6,581 nucleotides of DNA from Chloroflexota bacterium. Its GTDB lineage: Bacteria; Chloroflexota; Dehalococcoidia; DSTF01; RBG-16-68-14. The stretch spans positions 1-6,581 of the forward strand of contig JADFNZ010000087.1 in assembly GCA_022563135.1 (NCBI GenBank). The letters are read 5' to 3'. The position numbers were made by a program, and so were the translations under genes. Below, piece after piece: positions 5,361 to 6,581 of the stretch; positions within the stretch are counted from its first letter, which is position 1; each line of letters opens with the position of its first letter. The notes below the pieces were generated by a model, which worked only from the letters and a program-made list of their open reading frames with translations, was not told the origin of the DNA and searched no databases.

Positions 5361-5533
5361 TTGGTGCCGAGGGGCAGACTCGAACTGCCGACACCTACAT
5401 TTTCAGTTTCGTACCAGCCATCCCGTCCTGTGCTAATGCGTCCTGTTTCGTATCTGCAAGTCCGGGCTATCGGCCTACTTCGTCCCGTCCTGTACCCCTT
5501 CGTCTCGTGGAGTCCGTTAGCAAAGTGTTAGCA
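5361..5533. repeat. 173-bp direct repeat, copy B (tRNA-Phe half plus unique arm)
   Basis: Same orientation as copy A and the better-preserved copy. The tRNA part is 5362-5407. The arm holds GTCCTGT at 5425-5431, 5440-5446 and 5487-5493, GTTTCGTA at 5406-5413 and 5445-5452, and a tandem GTTAGCAAAG (5516-5525 and 5527-5536) with an 11-bp period. Short phased repeats beside a tRNA 3' half resemble the arm-type and core sites of a tyrosine-recombinase attachment region. The zinc-ribbon reading frame begins inside its end. Confidence 0.9.
5362..5407 (-). pseudogene. tRNA-Phe 3'-half fragment, copy B
   Basis: On the minus strand: loop CTGAAAA (anticodon GAA), TGTAG, variable loop GTGTC, a perfect T-arm GGCAG-TTCGAGT-CTGCC, acceptor 3' strand CCTCGGC, discriminator A and CCA (5362-5364). 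It resembles the 3' half of a bacterial tRNA-Phe. Bases 5' of the anticodon loop (GGCTGGTACGAAA) do not pair with the TGTAG strand, and there is no D-arm or 5' acceptor strand. Similarity begins at the anticodon loop, a known crossover point for tRNA-targeting integrases. Confidence 0.85.
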
Positions 5534-5824
5534 AAGGATCAGGGCGAGAACGCCCCGACGCTCGGCCACGCGGACCCGGTCATCGACCACCGGCCGAGGT
5601 GCCACGCCTGCGGACGAACGCTGGCTGAGTACCTGACTAGGCCGTGGTCGCTCCGGTGCCGGCGGTGTAAGGCTGAGAACGCGCGGGGATTAAGTCCCGT
5701 CCTACAAGAACTCATGGTAGAGCATCTGACGCGAGTATCATGGCGCTACTGGTGGACAGGCCGCAAGTCGCCTCGGCCAAGGTGTCGCGATGTTAGGACG
5801 CTTGTCCTTACCCGTACTCTCTAA
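5507..5824 (+). CDS. Com-like zinc-ribbon protein
   Basis: Reading frame of 105 codons from GTG 5507 (an alternative GTG is at 5525); neither has a Shine-Dalgarno, so the start is uncertain. The recognisable core is residues 30-58, with C32-x-x-C35 and C51-x-x-C54 around TLAEYLTRPWSLR. This rubredoxin-type knuckle resembles the phage Mu Com family of small nucleic-acid-binding proteins and other short zinc ribbons that sit beside mobile elements. About the last 45 residues (Arg- and Trp-rich) have no family resemblance; part of them is translated from tRNA D-arm-like sequence (5715-5728), so the natural protein may once have ended soon after residue 60. The N-terminal part is translated from repeat copy B. 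Role unknown; a decayed homologue lies at 3513-3600. Confidence 0.55.
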   Translation: MESVSKVLAKDQGENAPTLGHADPVIDHRPRCHACGRTLAEYLTRPWSLRCRRCKAENARGLSPVLQELMVEHLTRVSWRYWWTGRKSPRPRCRDVRTLVLTRTL

Positions 5825-5866
5825 AAGGCGATGCTCACCAACCATGTCGACACAACCGCTACGACC

Positions 5867-5895
5867 TTGCAGCTACGCAAGCTTCTCGGTACGAT
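5867..5895 (+). promoter_or_regulatory. Promoter of the F420-dependent reductase gene
   Basis: TTGCAG (5867-5872), a 17-bp spacer, then TACGAT (5890-5895), each about 4/6 of consensus. Six bases follow before the GTG at 5902, so transcription would start at the start codon itself. This agrees with the lack of a ribosome-binding site and indicates a leaderless transcript. Confidence 0.5.
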
Positions 5896-5901
5896 CGCCG
5901 C

Positions 5902-6339
5902 GTGCCCACCCAAGGAGAGTACGAGCCGAGCCCGTCGAAGTTCGTCGCTGATCAGGTGGCACTCTACGAGGCTACAGGTGGCGTCGAGGGTGGGACACTC
6001 CAGGACAAGCCAGTCATCATCCTCACCACACGGGGTCGCCATAGCGGCAAGGTACGCAAGTCGCCCCTGATGCGCGTCGAGCACAACGGAACATACGCCG
6101 TTGTCGCTTCGATGGGCGGCGCTCCGAAGCATCCGGTCTGGTACCTCAACCTGATCGCCGCGGCGGCGGTGACGCTGCAAGACGGCGCGAACGTTTACGA
6201 AATGGCCGCTCGCGAGGCCCACGGAGACGAGCGGGCGCGCTGGTGGGAGTTGGCTGTCGACGCATGGCCGGCATATGCGGAGTACCAGACCAAGACGGAT
6301 CGACAGATCCCGGTTATCGTCCTAGAGCCGACCCGGTAA
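5902..6339 (+). CDS. Deazaflavin (F420)-dependent nitroreductase-family protein
   Basis: 145 aa, GTG 5902, TAA 6337-6339. It matches the F420H2-dependent quinone/nitro-reductase family (Ddn-like, split beta-barrel): N-terminal EYEPSPSKFVADQVALYEAT, then KPVIILTTRGRHSGKVRKSP with LMRVEHNGTYAVVAS, GGAPKHPVWYLNL in the cofactor region, VTLQDG, and the C-terminal TDRQIPVIVLEPTR. Length and N-terminus agree with the family, which supports this GTG. Such enzymes use reduced F420 to reduce quinones, nitro compounds or other electrophiles; the physiological substrate is unknown. It implies that the host makes coenzyme F420, common in Actinomycetota and many Chloroflexota. It stands alone, 77 bp after the zinc-ribbon frame, probably with its own promoter. 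No Shine-Dalgarno. Confidence 0.93.
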   Translation: MPTQGEYEPSPSKFVADQVALYEATGGVEGGTLQDKPVIILTTRGRHSGKVRKSPLMRVEHNGTYAVVASMGGAPKHPVWYLNLIAAAAVTLQDGANVYEMAAREAHGDERARWWELAVDAWPAYAEYQTKTDRQIPVIVLEPTR

Positions 6340-6370
6340 CCAGCCACACGATAACTGGATCGTTTCGCTC

Positions 6371-6398
6371 AGTGTCGTGGCTACGGAGCCACAGCGCT
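6371..6398 (+). other. Hairpin downstream of the F420 reductase
   Basis: A perfect 6-bp stem GTGGCT/AGCCAC (6377-6382/6387-6392) closes on ACGG. It extends, after one C-A mismatch, by five more pairs (AGTGT/GCGCT, two of them G-U). It starts 32 bases after the stop codon and is followed by AAAAGAGAG, not a T-run. It may be a 3'-end stabilising or Rho-dependent structure rather than a classical terminator. Confidence 0.4.
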
Positions 6399-6411
6399 AA
6401 AAGAGAGATCG

Positions 6412-6440
6412 TTCCCAAGCAGAGGGTCGCGAGTTCGATC
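6412..6440 (+). pseudogene. tRNA-Gly(CCC) 3'-half relic
   Basis: TTCCCAAGCAGAGGGTCGCG and the following AGTTCGATC correspond to the anticodon loop (anticodon CCC), the 3' anticodon-stem strand, the variable loop and the first half of the T-arm of a typical bacterial tRNA-Gly. The upstream bases (AGAGATCG) do not pair with GCAGA, and the second T-stem strand and acceptor strand are replaced by unrelated sequence. As with the tRNA-Phe halves, similarity starts at the anticodon loop, suggesting another integration scar. Confidence 0.6.
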
Positions 6441-6529
6441 TTCTGCGGCTGCAGCCCAATGTTCAATGATAGTGGCGGCCACTTTCAACGGGCTTGATTT
6501 GACCCGCCGCCTTCCGCAACCCCTGGCTC

Positions 6530-6572
6530 AGGAGGAGTTTCACACAGCGGCGGCGCGTTGTGTGTGGCTATG
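6530..6572 (+). promoter_or_regulatory. Possible Shine-Dalgarno and hairpin before an ATG at the edge
   Basis: AGGAGGAG (6530-6537) is followed by a 9-bp hairpin, CACACAGCG/CGTTGTGTG (6541-6549/6556-6564, one G-U pair, 6-nt loop), and then ATG at 6570-6572. Linear spacing from the Shine-Dalgarno to the ATG is 32 nt, too long; with the hairpin folded it is 8 nt. Only four codons (MPRS) are visible before the window ends, so the gene is unproven. Nothing else is supported in 6441-6529. Confidence 0.25.
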
Positions 6573-6581
6573 CCCAGATCG

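Noticed and set aside
5795..5808. Small hairpin AGGAC-GCTT-GTCCT near the end of the zinc-ribbon frame as a terminator
   Set aside because: Only a 5-bp stem, and no T-run follows.
1..6581. CRISPR array, transposase or toxin-antitoxin pair
   Set aside because: No regularly spaced repeats, no terminal inverted repeats with a transposase, and no small overlapping gene pair were seen.

Overview
The window reads as high-GC bacterial chromosome. An F420H2-dependent reductase, a tRNA with an encoded CCA end, several genes lacking Shine-Dalgarno sites (two probably leaderless) and GC-rich codons point to Chloroflexota or a deep-branching Actinomycetota. This is inference; no rRNA or marker gene is present.

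Left part (1-2851): A truncated OmpR-type regulator with a degenerate receiver domain (minus strand, running off the left edge) is divergent from a tRNA-Thr(CGT) gene. Both have the same extended -10 sequence, TGCTATACT. Convergent to the tRNA is a compact minus-strand operon, read from right to left: two paralogous short-chain dehydrogenases (2051-2851 and 1309-2022), then a small ASCH/PUA-like protein with a winged-helix-like C-terminus (682-1290). These genes have very GC-rich third codon positions.

Middle and right (2898-5824): A 173-bp segment occurs twice, at 2898-3070 and 5361-5533, ungapped and about 88% identical. Each copy begins with the 3' half of a tRNA-Phe gene (anticodon loop to CCA end, minus sense). 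This is the footprint expected of a tRNA-targeting tyrosine recombinase, although no integrase is visible. Downstream of each copy lies a Com-like zinc-ribbon sequence (a frameshifted remnant at 3513-3600, an open copy at 5507-5824) followed by tRNA-like sequence. The window therefore holds two decayed copies of one module: tRNA-Phe half, zinc ribbon, tRNA-like relic. Between them lie a DUF1059 gene whose apparent start codon is ATA, behind a strong promoter with overlapping palindromes, and an orphan acyl-CoA carboxylase carboxyltransferase (3714-5276) whose codon use is much less GC-biased than that of the SDR operon.

Right edge (5825-6581): A probably leaderless deazaflavin (F420)-dependent nitroreductase-family gene (5902-6339) is followed by a hairpin, a tRNA-Gly(CCC) 3'-half relic, and a Shine-Dalgarno/hairpin/ATG arrangement at the edge.

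The carboxyltransferase, SDRs and F420 reductase all fit acyl-CoA, lipid or xenobiotic metabolism, but nothing shows that they form one pathway. The most notable feature is the concentration of tRNA fragments around the accessory genes, which suggests an insertion hot spot or a small, mostly decayed family of tRNA-associated mobile modules.
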